NCBI GenBank assembly: GCA_002104905.1
Contig: MCFE01001000.1
Location: 1-20,671, forward strand
From: Basidiobolus meristosporus CBS 931.73
Lineage: Eukaryota > Basidiobolomycota > Basidiobolomycetes > Basidiobolales > Basidiobolaceae
Length of the DNA stretch: 20,671 nucleotides
Reading direction: 5' to 3'
Positions 1 to 9,843 of this stretch are shown here, one piece after another (positions within the stretch are counted from its first letter, which is position 1; every line of letters begins with the position of its first letter). Below the pieces are notes generated by a model. That model saw only the letters and a program-made list of their open reading frames with translations. It was not told where the DNA came from and ran no database searches. The position numbers were made by a program, and so were the translations under genes.

Positions 1-790
1 ACAGATATAATGGCTCAGAGAAGTTAAGAGAGAGTCCACAAAGGGCTTTTACCATTCCTTTATGAAGAGTGACTGATGTCTCAGGTAGAGATTACAACAT
101 CTTCCCTACAAAGAAGGATCACAAGTAGTACAATGTCATAAACCAGATTTACACTGTTATTTAATGTAACATTAGTGGTACCCTTTACACTTGTGTAGAA
201 CATCAGCAGTGCCCAAAGATAAATGCCACAGAAAACCTATGAGAGCATGGAGGGAGACACTACCACATACATACCAAAGCCTAAAAATTTGGAGACTTTG
301 AAGATCCATGAGGCTGTTAGGTACACTGATGAAGTGGAGGCTCACACATAGGAGGGCATAAGAGGTCAGCTTTGCCAGCTGCTATGCACCAGCTAACTAT
401 GGAACCATTGGGGACTCAAGGCAAAGCAGAAGACACCTGACCATTTCAGTCAGCATTATCAGGGCTTAAACAAGCAAATGACCAAGGGCCTTTCTCAGTG
501 AACTAAGAGACTATCCTACAAATAACAGATACCATCAATGGTAGGCAACCAAAACAGCCACAGCTAGTGCCATCAAGTCTCTCACAAGCCCATCATATGT
601 AAGGCTGAGTGCCTTGAACCAGTAGCACAGAAATGTCTGATTGCTGAAACAGTGGGAGAAAGAGAGTAGCAGGCAGAAACAGCAAAGGAAAAAAGTCTTT
701 CCAAGCCAGAGAAAATAGAGAGTGCTAAAAAAGCTGCTGTTCTCACCATCTCACATTGTTGCCTTAGAGCAGTGTGAGTCTCATAAAAGT
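1..790 (+). pseudogene. Decayed copy of the unknown two-ORF cassette found at 12147-13249
   Basis: This stretch aligns by eye, in opposite orientation, with the ORF pair at 12147-13249. Shared anchors in the same order are a TCAGGTAGAG block near 92, CTACAAAGAAGGA near 107, AATGTAACA near 165, CAGCAGTGCCCAAAGATAAA near 203, CCAAAGCCT near 275 and AAAAAAGCTGCTGTTCT near 727. The relative corresponding to residues 15-168 of the first ORF and most of the second is recognisable, but many stops and small indels break every frame. The window edge truncates it, so more may lie to the left. I do not recognise the protein family. Homology is seen in the sequence; the gene's nature is unknown. Confidence 0.7.
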
Positions 791-1899
791 CAAGAAGAGC
801 ACTCAACAATGCAACAATAGACACCAGAACTAAACAAGTCTGTTACATGAAGAATAAGCACATGTTGAGATATTAGAGAAATGCATTGGAAGTAAAATGG
901 GAAATGAGAAGGTTTACATAAATTTCACATGTTGATTTATCAGGGTGTAACTTAATATATTAACGATTGCAAAGCTACATATATGTGACTACTTGCTCAT
1001 TATTATGGGAGCCTTAGGAGAACATGTGCCCAGTTTGAGCTCATTTGGATAAGCTTCAGATTTACCTAAAATTTTGTACTTCACTAATTTCTAAGAATTA
1101 GCAAATATCTTACAAATTAATTTCTAAGTTGGTATTCTGAAATACTTCATTTAAATAGGTGCTAGCTCATAATAAATTAATATTTAGGTGAACTCCTAAT
1201 TATTGCTATACTCCACTTGCATAATATGTACATATACTTCTAAACTTGCTGTGGTGTTGCATATCTTCCAGTTGAAACTAAACCTGAAAATAGCCATCCA
1301 GCCTATTGGACTAATATATTCTCCAGTATAGTTCAGGAAATGCAAAATATACATAATGAAATAGTAGAAGCCTATACAAGTATTTACATACTGTAGATAA
1401 AGTTACTTTAAGTCTAAATTCTGATCTCATTGGAAAATACCTATGGATTAGTATCATCAACATGAGCAGGGTAAAGCATCTTGGATATTTATCATATCCA
1501 GTCATAGTGCCTACCATTAGTAGCTGTGCTTTCAGGCTTTCTACTGCTTTTTATTCAAGTGTAATTGGACCATAACTGGCAAAGTTACAATAGAGTTCCT
1601 TTCCAATAGATCTGGATCATCCACAGTTCTAGTATATAGTATAATTCACTTCGACTCTTCTCATTATATCCATAACCACATCTGGATAATAACATTCTTT
1701 GTATATTCCATATATGATATGCTGGAACCAATGACTGGTTGGCATTATAATAGCCTTAATTGTCACCAGTTGGTCCAAGGCTTCTGCTTCCAGACTAGTG
1801 CTTTCAATGGTATTTAAACTAGGTTCTCTTCATTCCTGGTCTGGGAAATTGTACTCCCATGGAAGCTATACCATCTTGTGCTTCCTGCCTTCTGAAATG
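791..1899. other. AT-rich stretch with no recognisable gene
   Basis: I see no convincing coding frame, LTR boundary or RNA gene here. It lies between the decayed cassette and the weak 3' part of Copia-II, where the Copia-II 3' LTR would be expected, but I could not find a TG...CA-bounded unit paired with a copy elsewhere. The minus-strand frame at 1311-1517 is AT-rich and hydrophobic and is probably chance. Confidence 0.4.
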
Positions 1900-3657
1900 G
1901 AATTAGATAGTACATTTATTTTCTTCTGATCTAGGCTTAACTTTCTTGAACTAATATTGCTGCTATGTACTCAGATTTTCCATTTACATCTTGATTGACT
2001 TGCTCTGGCATCACAGAGTGCTATAGCCTGATTGGTAGTTACTCATAAAAGCTACATCCTAAACAAGATAGGTATGCACTCATATATACCATTGCACTCA
2101 ACCATACAACTGGATCTGGCACTTATCATTGCATAAATCTAATATAACAGCTCTGATATGCCACTATTACTTCTGATAAAATACTCCAGCATAGCACTCA
2201 GTTGACAGTGCTAATAGACAGCCCATGATCTTCTGCACCTGTCATAACCCTTAGGTTGGCCCTTGGTGCTACTTTGCCAGCACCAACAGCAAGGAATTTG
2301 CCTACATTGTTCATCATAACACTGATGTTGCCGCTGAGTGCGTGTGGTTTCTCATGGACTTTTCTACTGCTTTTCCATGTATCAATACTCCATTATCCTT
2401 GAGTGATGAGATTGCCGGATCATATCTAGTGTGCTAGATAGTCCAAATCTGGCTTAGGTATCACTTAACTCCTTTGAGAAACTGACAACTGATTGGCAAT
2501 AAGTTTCAGCTCTTTACATGGTCCAGAAAATGCTTACTGCTGAGTTTCCTTTTTAATCTAGTTCTGGATCATGCAGGTAGCATATCCATGGCTTTTCAGA
2601 TTGCCTAGAGTGCTCAGAAGCCTCCTGTCTGTAGAGCACCTCTATTGTGGTATATTTCATCCAAACTGGTCATCTGCTTAGATCGGATATAATTTCTGAC
2701 AGGCTTGATTATATTTGATCAAATAAGCTTGCTTAAAAAGACATTTCTCTCAGCATCTTGGTGGCAGATATCACTTACTGCAGTGTGGACTGTAGCTGGG
2801 AACTGCAAGTAAACTGAGCCAATCATAACAGCAGGATTAGCATCTGATCCATATTAATATATATGATTGGCAATCACTTAATGCCTAGTGATAAATGTTC
2901 TAATGTAGAACAACTAGTATATTTCTCAATAGTGGCCCACATATTGTCCCCAGTATATATGAAGATTATATGCATATACTTTACTCAGGATCTCAAGCAG
3001 CACTTTTCATCATGGCAGTAGAAATTCCATATTCAGATATATACAAATATATCTCCTCCTACTGTTTCTGATACTTAATGCAAATATGAAGCTTGTTTAA
3101 TAAGCATCTTGCAGAGCCTATGGATTATTGGTGCTAGAAATAGTATTGGTCTTATATCATGTGTAACACTCCAAAGTTGTCATGTATGATTTCATTGATC
3201 TATATATTGGCATTATATATCATTCTTGTATGCATATGGGCAAGCTGATCCATGTATCTGTCTGCATAGAGAGCTCCAAACTAGGGTGGCAGGTGGCTCC
3301 AAAGTGTTTGCGCAGCATTTTCATCTCAAGTGGCTACTGACTCATATAATTTCACTGCAGGAATGCAGGTATTTGATTGACTGAAATAATCTAATCTACA
3401 CCCAGGTATATGTGGATCCTCAACATAGCTCCTTTTTGTTATGATGATAAGGAGCATAGCATTAATAGATATATCATGTGGTATGTTCCTTATTGACCTG
3501 AACACCTTGCTGGGATTATGTGCTTTCTCAAAGCCTCATACTTCTGCTCATTTCATTATGTGAAACTTGCCAACATGATCTCTGCGGCATATGACCTCTT
3601 TCTTCTCTCAGTGACTTTGTTAAATGCATATTCCTCTCTCCAGATGATGCCTAATTG
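1900..3657 (-). pseudogene. Probable Copia-II 3' remainder (integrase end, RT, RNase H), heavily decayed
   Basis: Weak copia-like traces occur in the expected order on the minus strand. Near 3640-3600 a frame reads EEYAFNKVTE, at the place expected for the integrase DNGGEY block. Near 2850-2790 a frame reads MIGSVYLQFPATVHTAVSDI, resembling the conserved copia segment that follows RT (GSLMYL...ATRPDI). Near 2000 a frame reads SEYIAA, resembling the RNase H EAEY.A motif. Stops are frequent, and the spacing between the last two is about 500 bp longer than normal, so an unseen insertion is likely. The main support is position: this is where the Copia-II element interrupted at 5011 should continue. 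Other repeats may be embedded. Confidence 0.4.
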
Positions 3658-4315
3658 TAGTCATTGGACAAGATGTTGTAGCTGGCATGCAGTCAATTAG
3701 GTAGCAAAAACACATAGCAAATAAGTGCACTGGCAATACTGGAAATAAATGTACGTGTAGGGTGTAGATTTATAGGGGCATTATTATGAGTGTGAGACAA
3801 CATTGATCTTATACTTGCTCTGTTAGATACTGCCACTATGAGCAATGAGTTCTAGATAATGCAGGAATGTGCCAGAAAGTCTAAGTAGACCTTTACTTGG
3901 CCAAAGAGTATGAGATACAGCTCAAATCTTTGTCAAAAGTTGCTTCTGTGTTTCACCCATTTTGCTAGAGAAAATCCACTTTTTGCCCTTTTTTTGGAAT
4001 TAATGTTGTGCATGATGTGTAAGAGCACAGAACAACTGAAGGCATGTATCTGGTACTCAATACCAACAGCACTCTGAACTTAGCTATGGAGGTTTGTAAG
4101 ATGCCACAAAATTGCATGCCACTATGTTATTCACTGGTACTATCTGGCACTTTTCTTAAATATACGCTGTCAGGTACAACCTGTACAAAGCACTTTTAGT
4201 AATTCATTATAAGTTCATCCACTTCTCCTGGTGTTTTTCTCACAATGGTTACTTCGGAAGCATTTTTTAGTGATTAACTTTGCCTATCTGAGCTAGTTTC
4301 TTTACCATCCTCTTG
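3658..4315 (-). repeat. Repeat U, minus-strand copy, apparently inserted in Copia-II integrase
   Basis: Read on the minus strand, this block matches 19965-20327 on the + strand in several collinear pieces. They are the CAAGAGGAT block (4315 / 19965), ATGCTTC...TGTGAGAAA (near 4260 / 20020), GAATTACTA (near 4205 / 20079), GTTGTCTCA...GCCCCTAT (near 3800 / 20186) and CTTGTCCAAT.ACTA (3673 / 20313). The minus copy carries roughly 300 extra bases in the middle. Integrase-like traces of Copia-II lie on both sides, and the distance between them is about 750 bp too long, which fits an insertion here. An LTR of an unknown family is possible. Confidence 0.6.
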
Positions 4316-5011
4316 GTTATCTCTATACTAACAGTCACCCCATGAGTTGTATTTGGTCACTCATGTGAGTTCAGTTCAGAGATACCAACATTATCCCAAC
4401 TCAAGGCAGTCATTTTGTTGGCAGCCTGATATATTGACTCTCTTTGCAGGTATATGATGGGATTGGGAAGGTGTTTAGCCAATTCTACTGCCAAATAGGT
4501 AAGAGATCTTAAAGATGTCTTGGCAGTCTTTTGACAGGATTTAAACTGCATTCTAATGGTCTTATTGTTGCCAACATTTATTTGTGCAGTCACTACCAGC
4601 CAGTACATGCAAATACCTCACATGGAAGAAAGCATGATGGTATTTTGATGGAGTACAGTAGCCAACAACTAGTACTGTGTAATGCTATTTTACCAATTTA
4701 ATAAGTGGGACTTTTTATTGCTACTTCCCCTTGCACCATTCATATGCTGGTAACATATGCAACTTGAAAACACATGCTTGGTTACCACTACTTTGCCATC
4801 AATATCTCTTGTATATCTGCAGAGTACTTTTCAGTACTTAGCCAGTGTGTACCTGCTAGATATGATGGGATTTTAGTCAAACTGTATAGATTTGCTTACT
4901 GATACCCATAGTAATATGGGCACCATTTTGATCATTGATCCTACAACTAGAATCGTGAAAGCTGAACTTGAATCCGTCTGATGCTCCTGCAAACAGATAA
5001 AAGGTTTCTGG
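4316..5011 (-). pseudogene. Copia-II protease end and first half of integrase, decayed
   Basis: Directly left of the element 1 insertion, the minus strand continues the Copia-II frame interrupted at 10472. Removing the insert gives the classic copia protease-to-integrase junction ITK-NLLSV. Further on, near 4740-4726, the frame reads EWCKGK, matching the C..C..GK part of the integrase HHCC zinc finger with the first Cys lost. Near 4680 LHSTSCWLL sits where the first catalytic Asp segment (HSDxCGP) belongs. The 83-aa frame at 4357-4608 lies in this region, but I see no clear domain in it. Multiple stops make it non-functional. Confidence 0.6.
5007..5011. repeat. Left target-site duplication of element 1
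   Basis: TCTGG on the + strand (CCAGA on the minus strand) pairs with CTTGG at 10472-10476 (CCAAG). The two copies differ by two transitions. Their identity as the duplicated target is supported because the host frame reads through as ITKNLLSV when one copy and the element are removed. Confidence 0.75.
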
Positions 5012-5380
5012 TGCTGAAATATTGGACTGTTTTGTATTATGCAGCTGCAAAAAGTTTATTTAGCAATTCTGGACCAGTCTTAATCACTGTAGGACCAGCC
5101 TACAGCCATTACTTTGCCACATTCTTCAAAATTATGATCCATTGATTACTCCCCTATAGCCAAGATCAAATTAGCATATCACCAATCATTATGTACCAAC
5201 TCTGAAGCTGTTACAGAATGCTCCTGAATAATGAGAAACTAACCTTACTTAGTGTCACAGTTGCATCAATTCTACAAAGGAATAAATACTGAGCATCTTT
5301 ATGAAAAAACAACAATACAACTATTATCGCTACTTTTTGAAAAGTTCCTTATATCTAAAATTGCTTCTCAAAATGCAGCA
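5012..5380 (+). repeat. 5' LTR of element 1 (LTR A, 369 bp)
   Basis: It starts TGCTGAAATATTGG and ends AATGCAGCA. It is collinear with four other 369-bp copies in the window. A TATA-like AATAAATACTGA segment lies near 5281, at the place of TATAAATACTGA in the better copies. The expected AATAAA polyadenylation signal is mutated to GAAAAAAC. It is followed at once by the decayed primer-binding site. Confidence 0.9.
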
Positions 5381-5394
5381 TGTTATGCCCCCTA
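5381..5394 (+). other. Decayed primer-binding site of element 1
   Basis: TGTTATGCCCCCTA stands where element 2 has GGTTATGAGCCCCA and copy B has GATTATGAGCCCCA. It is recognisable by its position directly after the LTR, with several mismatches to the presumed initiator tRNA-Met anticodon region. Confidence 0.65.
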
Positions 5395-5419
5395 ACTGCC
5401 ATGATCAGGTCTAAAGAGA

Positions 5420-6196
5420 ATGGCTACCAGTTAAGAGAACAATAAAAACATCTTCCCAGTCAAGGAGAGGCTTGATGGAAAGAATTATAGACTTTGGAGA
5501 ATCAAGATGCAGATTCACCTTGAGGAAAGTAAGCTTTGAAATATAGTTACAGGAAAGGAAGTTGTGCTTAAAGGTTCAGTAGACAAAGTTGAAAAGTTTC
5601 AAGAGGAGGATAGAAAAGCCTTTAATGCCTCAAATACTGCCAAAGCAGCATGGAAATCCATAGAAAAGATATTTGGAGTAAAGTCAGTATCAAGCAAGCT
5701 TTATTTAAAACTAAGTTCTTCATCATGAGGAAGAAGCCAGACAATGACATGCTAGAGCTCATTACCAGAATGGAGACACATGCAGAGGAACTTTGCAGAA
5801 TTAATGCTGGCATAGTTGATAAAGAAAAGAAATTCTGTCTGCTTTGCAGCTAACCAGACAAGTATGAGCCACTGATACTTTCTTTTAAAAGTAGAGAAGA
5901 AAATCTGCCTTTAAACCATGTCAAAGGAGGACTTCTCCATGAAGAACTCAGATGTAATGATTAAGCAGAGATAGTTGAAGATAATGCTTTATTCAGCTCA
6001 GAAAGGCACACAGAGAAGAAGGCAAAGCAACAAAACCAAAGAAACCCTTGTTGCTGTAACTACTGTAGGAAGCCAGGACACTGGCAAGTGAATGCATCAA
6101 GTAACAGGCAGACAAAAAAAACTAGAGCAGGCAAACCATATAACTACAGATGAACTTTTTTTTGTATATGCACCAGAAAGTGTAAGCAACCAAAGT
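5420..6196 (+). pseudogene. gag: gag of element 1 (copia Gag, UBN2-like), broken
   Basis: It begins MATS then a stop, then continues in frame with NIFPVKERLDG, matching the element 2 Gag N-terminus. Conserved Gag blocks follow: YRLWRIKMQIHLEE near 5486, SVSSKLYLK-like near 5690, and MRKKPD near 5727. The nucleocapsid zinc knuckle CNYCRKPGHW starts at 6055, but a lost base in its second half removes the last Cys. Compared with element 2 it lacks 48 bp between two ATGCC repeats at 5625-5629. Stops include TAA in the LCS(L)PDK segment near 5851 and TAA near 5962. The protein would normally package the element RNA in cytoplasmic particles; this copy cannot. Confidence 0.85.
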
Positions 6197-6640
6197 AATG
6201 CATAGTAAATTGACTCTGGAGCATCACAGCATATTTGTAGTATAGAGTTGTTCAGCAACATAAAGACTAATCCCATAAGAAAGGTTTGTCTGGGAGGCAA
6301 CTCTGCACTGGAAGCTACTGCCAGTGGGTCTATACAGATAAATATGAGTGATATCTCAGGGACCACAACAACAATATTGGTTAATGTACTCTATGCACCT
6401 GGAATAGCTAAGAGTATACCCTCAATCAGTATAGCAACTACTCAGGGACTGAAATCAGCTTTCACAAAGCTGAGCTGTTCAATATTGAGTGAAAATGGAC
6501 AAAAATCAGCTTTGCAATTCAGAGGCCTCAATGTATATAGGTTGCAATAAAAGAATACTGTACCTGAGTGTGTCAACATTGCAACATTGGCAAAACTAAC
6601 TGGGAGACATGGCTTAGGAGGCTAGGGTGCAATGGGGAAT
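6197..6640 (+). pseudogene. pr: Aspartic protease region of element 1, broken
   Basis: The active-site block reads IDSGASQHIC near 6211, preceded by two stops (TAG TAA) where element 2 has W and Y. An open frame at 6248-6550 carries KVCLGGNSALEATASGSI, then VLYAPGIAKSIPSIS, collinear with LGDNSALEAT and VLYVPGIAKNLLSVS in element 2. In copia elements this domain dimerises and cleaves the Gag-Pol polyprotein. The catalytic DSG is intact but lies outside any complete frame. Confidence 0.82.
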
Positions 6641-7300
6641 AGAAAATGAGCCAATAAGTGAGACCTCAACTTGTTTTGGCCTAAACCACCCAATTCCAAA
6701 TAAATTGAGTGACTGTAAGGGATGTTAATATGGCAAACAAGTTAGGCAACATTTAGGAACCTCAGGAGTCATTAAGACCACCAAAATACTGGCCACTGTG
6801 CACTGAGACATATGGGGACCCATGGGATCATGGTTCCTTAGAGCCAGGAGATACTCTATGAAGTTTATTCTTGGCACAACAAGATTTACATGGGTGTACT
6901 TCCTCAAGACAAAAGATGGGGCTTTGGCAACATTAAGCACTTCCTTAACATGGCAAAACACAAACTGGGCATAAATTGACGATATTTTGAAGTGACAATG
7001 GAGAGGAATACTAATCAAATGAGTTTGCAAAATACTTCTTGACTGCTAGTATACTCCATCAGACCACTGTTCCAAATACTCCGCAGCAAATTGGAGTAGC
7101 TCTATGTGAAAGTAGAGCAACAGTTAGGGTGGGAAAATCTATGGTACATGATATGGGAATGGATTACAAGTATTAGACCAAATCTGTTGCTACCACATAT
7201 ACATCAGCAATAGATGACTGTCAACAGCACTAAATGATTTTACTCCCTTTGATGCATATACAGGCAAAAAACCACATCTCCAGCACCTCAGCATCACTGG
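6641..7300 (+). pseudogene. int: Integrase region of element 1, broken
   Basis: The HHCC zinc finger is recognisable, but both His positions are changed (WLRRLGCNGE versus WHRRLGHIGE). CKGC keeps the two Cys and is followed by a stop. The first catalytic Asp lies in the segment H-stop-DIWGPM at 6801-6821. Next come FTWVYFLKTKDGALAT near 6883 (a stretch missing from element 2) and a degenerate SDNGGEY block near 6995. The C-terminal FEAYTGKKP-like motif is FDAYTGKKP near 7249. Integrase would join the cDNA to chromosomal DNA; too many stops remain for function. Confidence 0.8.
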
Positions 7301-8152
7301 AAGTAATATTTTTATAAAATCCCTAACAAATAATGTTCAAAGCTGGAACTCCAGAGTAGAAAAGGGATTTTTTTCAGGTATTTTGAAGATTTTAACGGGT
7401 ACAGAGTGTATGACAGCAAAATTCAGATGCTGATCAAGAGCAGGGATGCTGTGTTTAACAAGAATATAATCAGAAAGTCACTGAGAACATTGGCCAGCTG
7501 CCTGATGATGCAATCAACACCAATGAAGAAGATACATACATGATTCAGCCAGATACGGAATATACTTTAACCAGTTTCAGATCTGAGCAGATTATCCCAG
7601 TTAGGAGATCTACCCAAATAAGAAGTGCCCCTGGATCCTGGTGGCAACATTCAATGATCAGGAAGAAGCTTATCTTGCCTTGTGTGCCAAACCACAGAAT
7701 CTGGAACAGGCATTGCAAAGTCCAGACACTGATATATGGCAACAAGCCATGCAGGAGGAACACCTATTATTGATCACAGCAAATATGTGGGAACTGGTAG
7801 ATTGACCAAATGGGAGAATGCAATAGAATGTAGATGGCTCAACAAGATCAAGATAACTTCTAATGGTACTGTTGATAGGTATAAGGCCAGATTGGTGGCT
7901 AAAGGCTATTCCCCAACCCAGGGACTAGACTTCAAAGAAATATTTGCTCCAGTTGACAAGTTTAGCTCCATTAGAACAGTTCTAGGCCTGGAAGCTGTAC
8001 ACTGTCTAGATCCTCATCAAATGGACATCAAAACTGCCTTTCTAAATGGGGATCTGCAAGAAACTATGTAAATGGAGCAATCAGAAGGTCTCACCAATCA
8101 CAAAGGCCCCCATAAGGTTTGCATAATTAGGAAAGTATTATATTGGCTAAAA
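7301..8152 (+). pseudogene. rt: Reverse transcriptase N-terminal half of element 1, truncated
   Basis: A linker with SEQIIPVRRSTQIR near 7585 precedes RT. The RT frame at 7736-8071 contains the RYKARLVAKGYS motif, then LDFKEIFAPV, then HQMDIKTAFLNGDLQETM, which carries the first catalytic Asp and a better FLNG than element 2. It stops at TAA (8069-8071), where element 2 has a Tyr codon. Homology continues past the stop as MEQSEGLTNHKG and KVCIIRKVLYWLK, then ends at about 8152 where antisense copy B begins. The YVDD half of RT is absent. Confidence 0.85.
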
Positions 8153-8996
8153 AGCTTCCAGTGCAGAGTAGTCTCCCAGATAAACCTTTCTTACAGGAAG
8201 AGTCTTTATGTTGCCAAACCACTCCCTTATACAGCTAATATGCTGTTATGCTCCAGAGTCAATATACCATGCTATATGGCTTGCATGCTCTGGTTTTTTT
8301 TGTCTGCTGGCTATTTAATGCATTCACTTGCCAGTGTCCTGGCTTCCTACAGTAGTTACAGCAACCAGGGTTTCTTTGGTTTTGTTGCTTTCCCTTCTTC
8401 TCTGTATGCCTTTCTGAGCTGAATAAAGCATTATCTTCAACTATCTCTGCTTAATCACTACATCTGAGTTCTTCATGGAGAAGTCCTCCTTTGACATGGT
8501 TTAAAGGCAGATTTTCTTCTCTACTTTTAAAAGAAAGTATCAGTGGCTCATACTTGTCTGGTTAGCTGCAAAGCAGACAGAATTACTTTTCTTTATCAAC
8601 TATGCCACCATTAATACTGCGAAGTTCTTTTGGATGTGTCTCCATTCTGGTATTGAGTTCTAGCATGTCATTGTCTGGTTTCTTCCTCATGATGAAGAGC
8701 TTGGTTTTAAATAAAGCTTGCTTGATACTGACTGTGATCCAAATATCTTCTTTATGAATTTCCATGCTGCATTGGCAGTATTTAAGGCATGAATTTGTCC
8801 AATGAAGGAATCTTGCACATTGATACATATGGCATCAAAGGCTCATCTTTCCATTTCTTGAAAAATGTTCACTGCTCCTATTGTGTCTTGGGGCTCAACC
8901 TCTCTTCCTATTATAATATTCCAAGGCTCTCTTTCCTCCAGGTGGATCCCCTTCAATTGGAAGATGTGTGTTGTTCTGTGAGCTGGCAGTAGTCAT
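8153..8996 (-). pseudogene. gag: gag and protease start of copy B, broken
   Basis: The ATG lies at 8996-8994 (MTTASSQNN), matching the element 2 start MTSTSKQNN. About 55 bp of the N-terminal block is deleted near 8945, fusing it to GDPP. The open frame 8583-8828 holds the Gag middle with MRKKPDNDMLEL. The frame then carries the same TAA stops and the same zinc-knuckle base loss as element 1. A deletion of about 70 bp precedes the protease block, which reads YIDSGA near 8244 and runs into the junction. Gag is recognised by homology; function is lost. Confidence 0.82.
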
Positions 8997-9017
8997 CTTT
9001 AGAATATATCAAGGCTA

Positions 9018-9032
9018 TTGGGGCTCATAATC
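9018..9032 (-). other. Primer-binding site of copy B
   Basis: The + strand reads TTGGGGCTCATAATC. Its complement, starting next to the LTR, is GATTATGAGCCCC, one mismatch from the element 2 site and from the anticodon stem-loop complement of a yeast-type initiator tRNA-Met. Confidence 0.7.
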
Positions 9033-9401
9033 TGTTGCAATTTAAGAAGTGATTTCAGATATGAGGAACTTATCAAGCAGAAGTGATAATAGTTGCGCTG
9101 TTGTTTATTCATAATGATGCTCAGTATTTAAACCTCTGCAGAAGCAATACAATTGTACCACTCAATATGGGGTGTTTCTCAACATTCAGGAGCATTCTGT
9201 AACAAATTCAGGGTTAGTACATAATGAATGGTCAATGTGCCATTTTGATCTCAACTATAAGGGATCATTCATGGGATCATGGATCTGAAGAAAGCACAAA
9301 GTTAGGGCTGTAAGCTAGTCCAACTGTGTTCAAGACTTGGCAAGAATTGTTAAGTAAATTTTCAGCTCTTGAATGATATCAAATTGTGCAATATTTGAAC
9401 A
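9033..9401 (-). repeat. 5' LTR of copy B (369 bp)
   Basis: On the minus strand it starts TGTTCAAATATTG and ends TTGCAACA. It is collinear with LTR E over its full length. It abuts RNase H sequence of element 1 at 9402, so the outer edge is the insertion point. No matching target duplication can be tested because the other end of copy B is gone. Confidence 0.9.
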
Positions 9402-9469
9402 TGAACAACTGAAGCCAAAATTATGGCTGCTTGTCAAGCAACTAAGGAGGCTATGTGGCTTCAAAAGTT

Positions 9470-9474
9470 ATTCA
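9470..9474. repeat. Left target-site duplication of the solo LTR (ATTCA)
   Basis: ATTCA precedes the LTR and is repeated exactly at 9844-9848. Removing the LTR and one copy leaves continuous RNase H homology. Confidence 0.9.
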
Positions 9475-9843
9475 TGTTGAAATATTGGACTATTTGGTAT
9501 CATTCAGCAGCTAAAAATTTACTTAACAATTCTAGGCTAGTCTTAGTCACTGTAGGACTCATTTACTGCCTTAACTTTGCCACTTTCTCCAGATATATGA
9601 TCTTATGATTATTCCCTTATAGTCAGGATCAAATTAGCACTATTACCAAACATTATGTACTAACCCTGAAACTGTTACAGAATGCTCCTGAATATTGAGA
9701 AACCCTCCCTACTTAGTGTTGCAGCTGTATTACTTCTACAAAGGTATAAATACTGAGCTTCTTTATGAATAAACAACAGTTCAACTATTATCACTATTTC
9801 TTGATAAGTTCCTTACATCCAAATCACTTCTTAAATTGCAACA
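9475..9843 (+). repeat. Solo LTR of Copia-I (LTR C, 369 bp)
   Basis: It is complete, from TGTTGAAATATTGG to AATTGCAACA, with no internal element sequence and a perfect 5-bp duplication on both sides, as left by LTR-LTR recombination. TATAAATA lies at 9745-9752 and AATAAA at 9768-9773, giving plausible promoter and polyadenylation signals. It is about 88-90 percent identical to LTR E by eye. Confidence 0.92.
9745..9752 (+). promoter_or_regulatory. TATA box in solo LTR C
   Basis: TATAAATA, conserved at the same LTR position in LTR E (17956-17963, minus strand) and slightly altered in the others. It is followed 16 bases later by AATAAA. In copia LTRs this arrangement sets the U3/R boundary. Activity is an inference. 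Confidence 0.5.

Larger units (their letters stand above)
8153..9401 (-). mobile_element. Copy B: truncated antisense Copia-I element (protease, gag, 5' LTR)
   Basis: Read on the minus strand, it contains a complete 369-bp LTR, a primer-binding site, gag and the start of protease, then ends abruptly at the junction with element 1 RT. It lies inside the RNase H gene of element 1, so it is a later insertion whose 3' half, together with part of the host element, has been deleted. The junction shows a shared AGC (8153-8155). Confidence 0.85.

Noticed and set aside
582-824. 80-aa minus-strand ORF
   Set aside because: Antisense to the decayed cassette at 1-790, with no domain and no counterpart in the better copy.
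1450-1464. HVDDT on the minus strand as a Copia-II RT YVDD motif
   Set aside because: It lies downstream of the RNase H-like and post-RT traces at 2.0-2.85 kb, so the order is wrong, and flanking residues do not align.
8072-8422. 116-aa + strand ORF after the RT stop
   Set aside because: Only its first residues are RT; from about 8153 it reads the antisense of copy B gag/protease.
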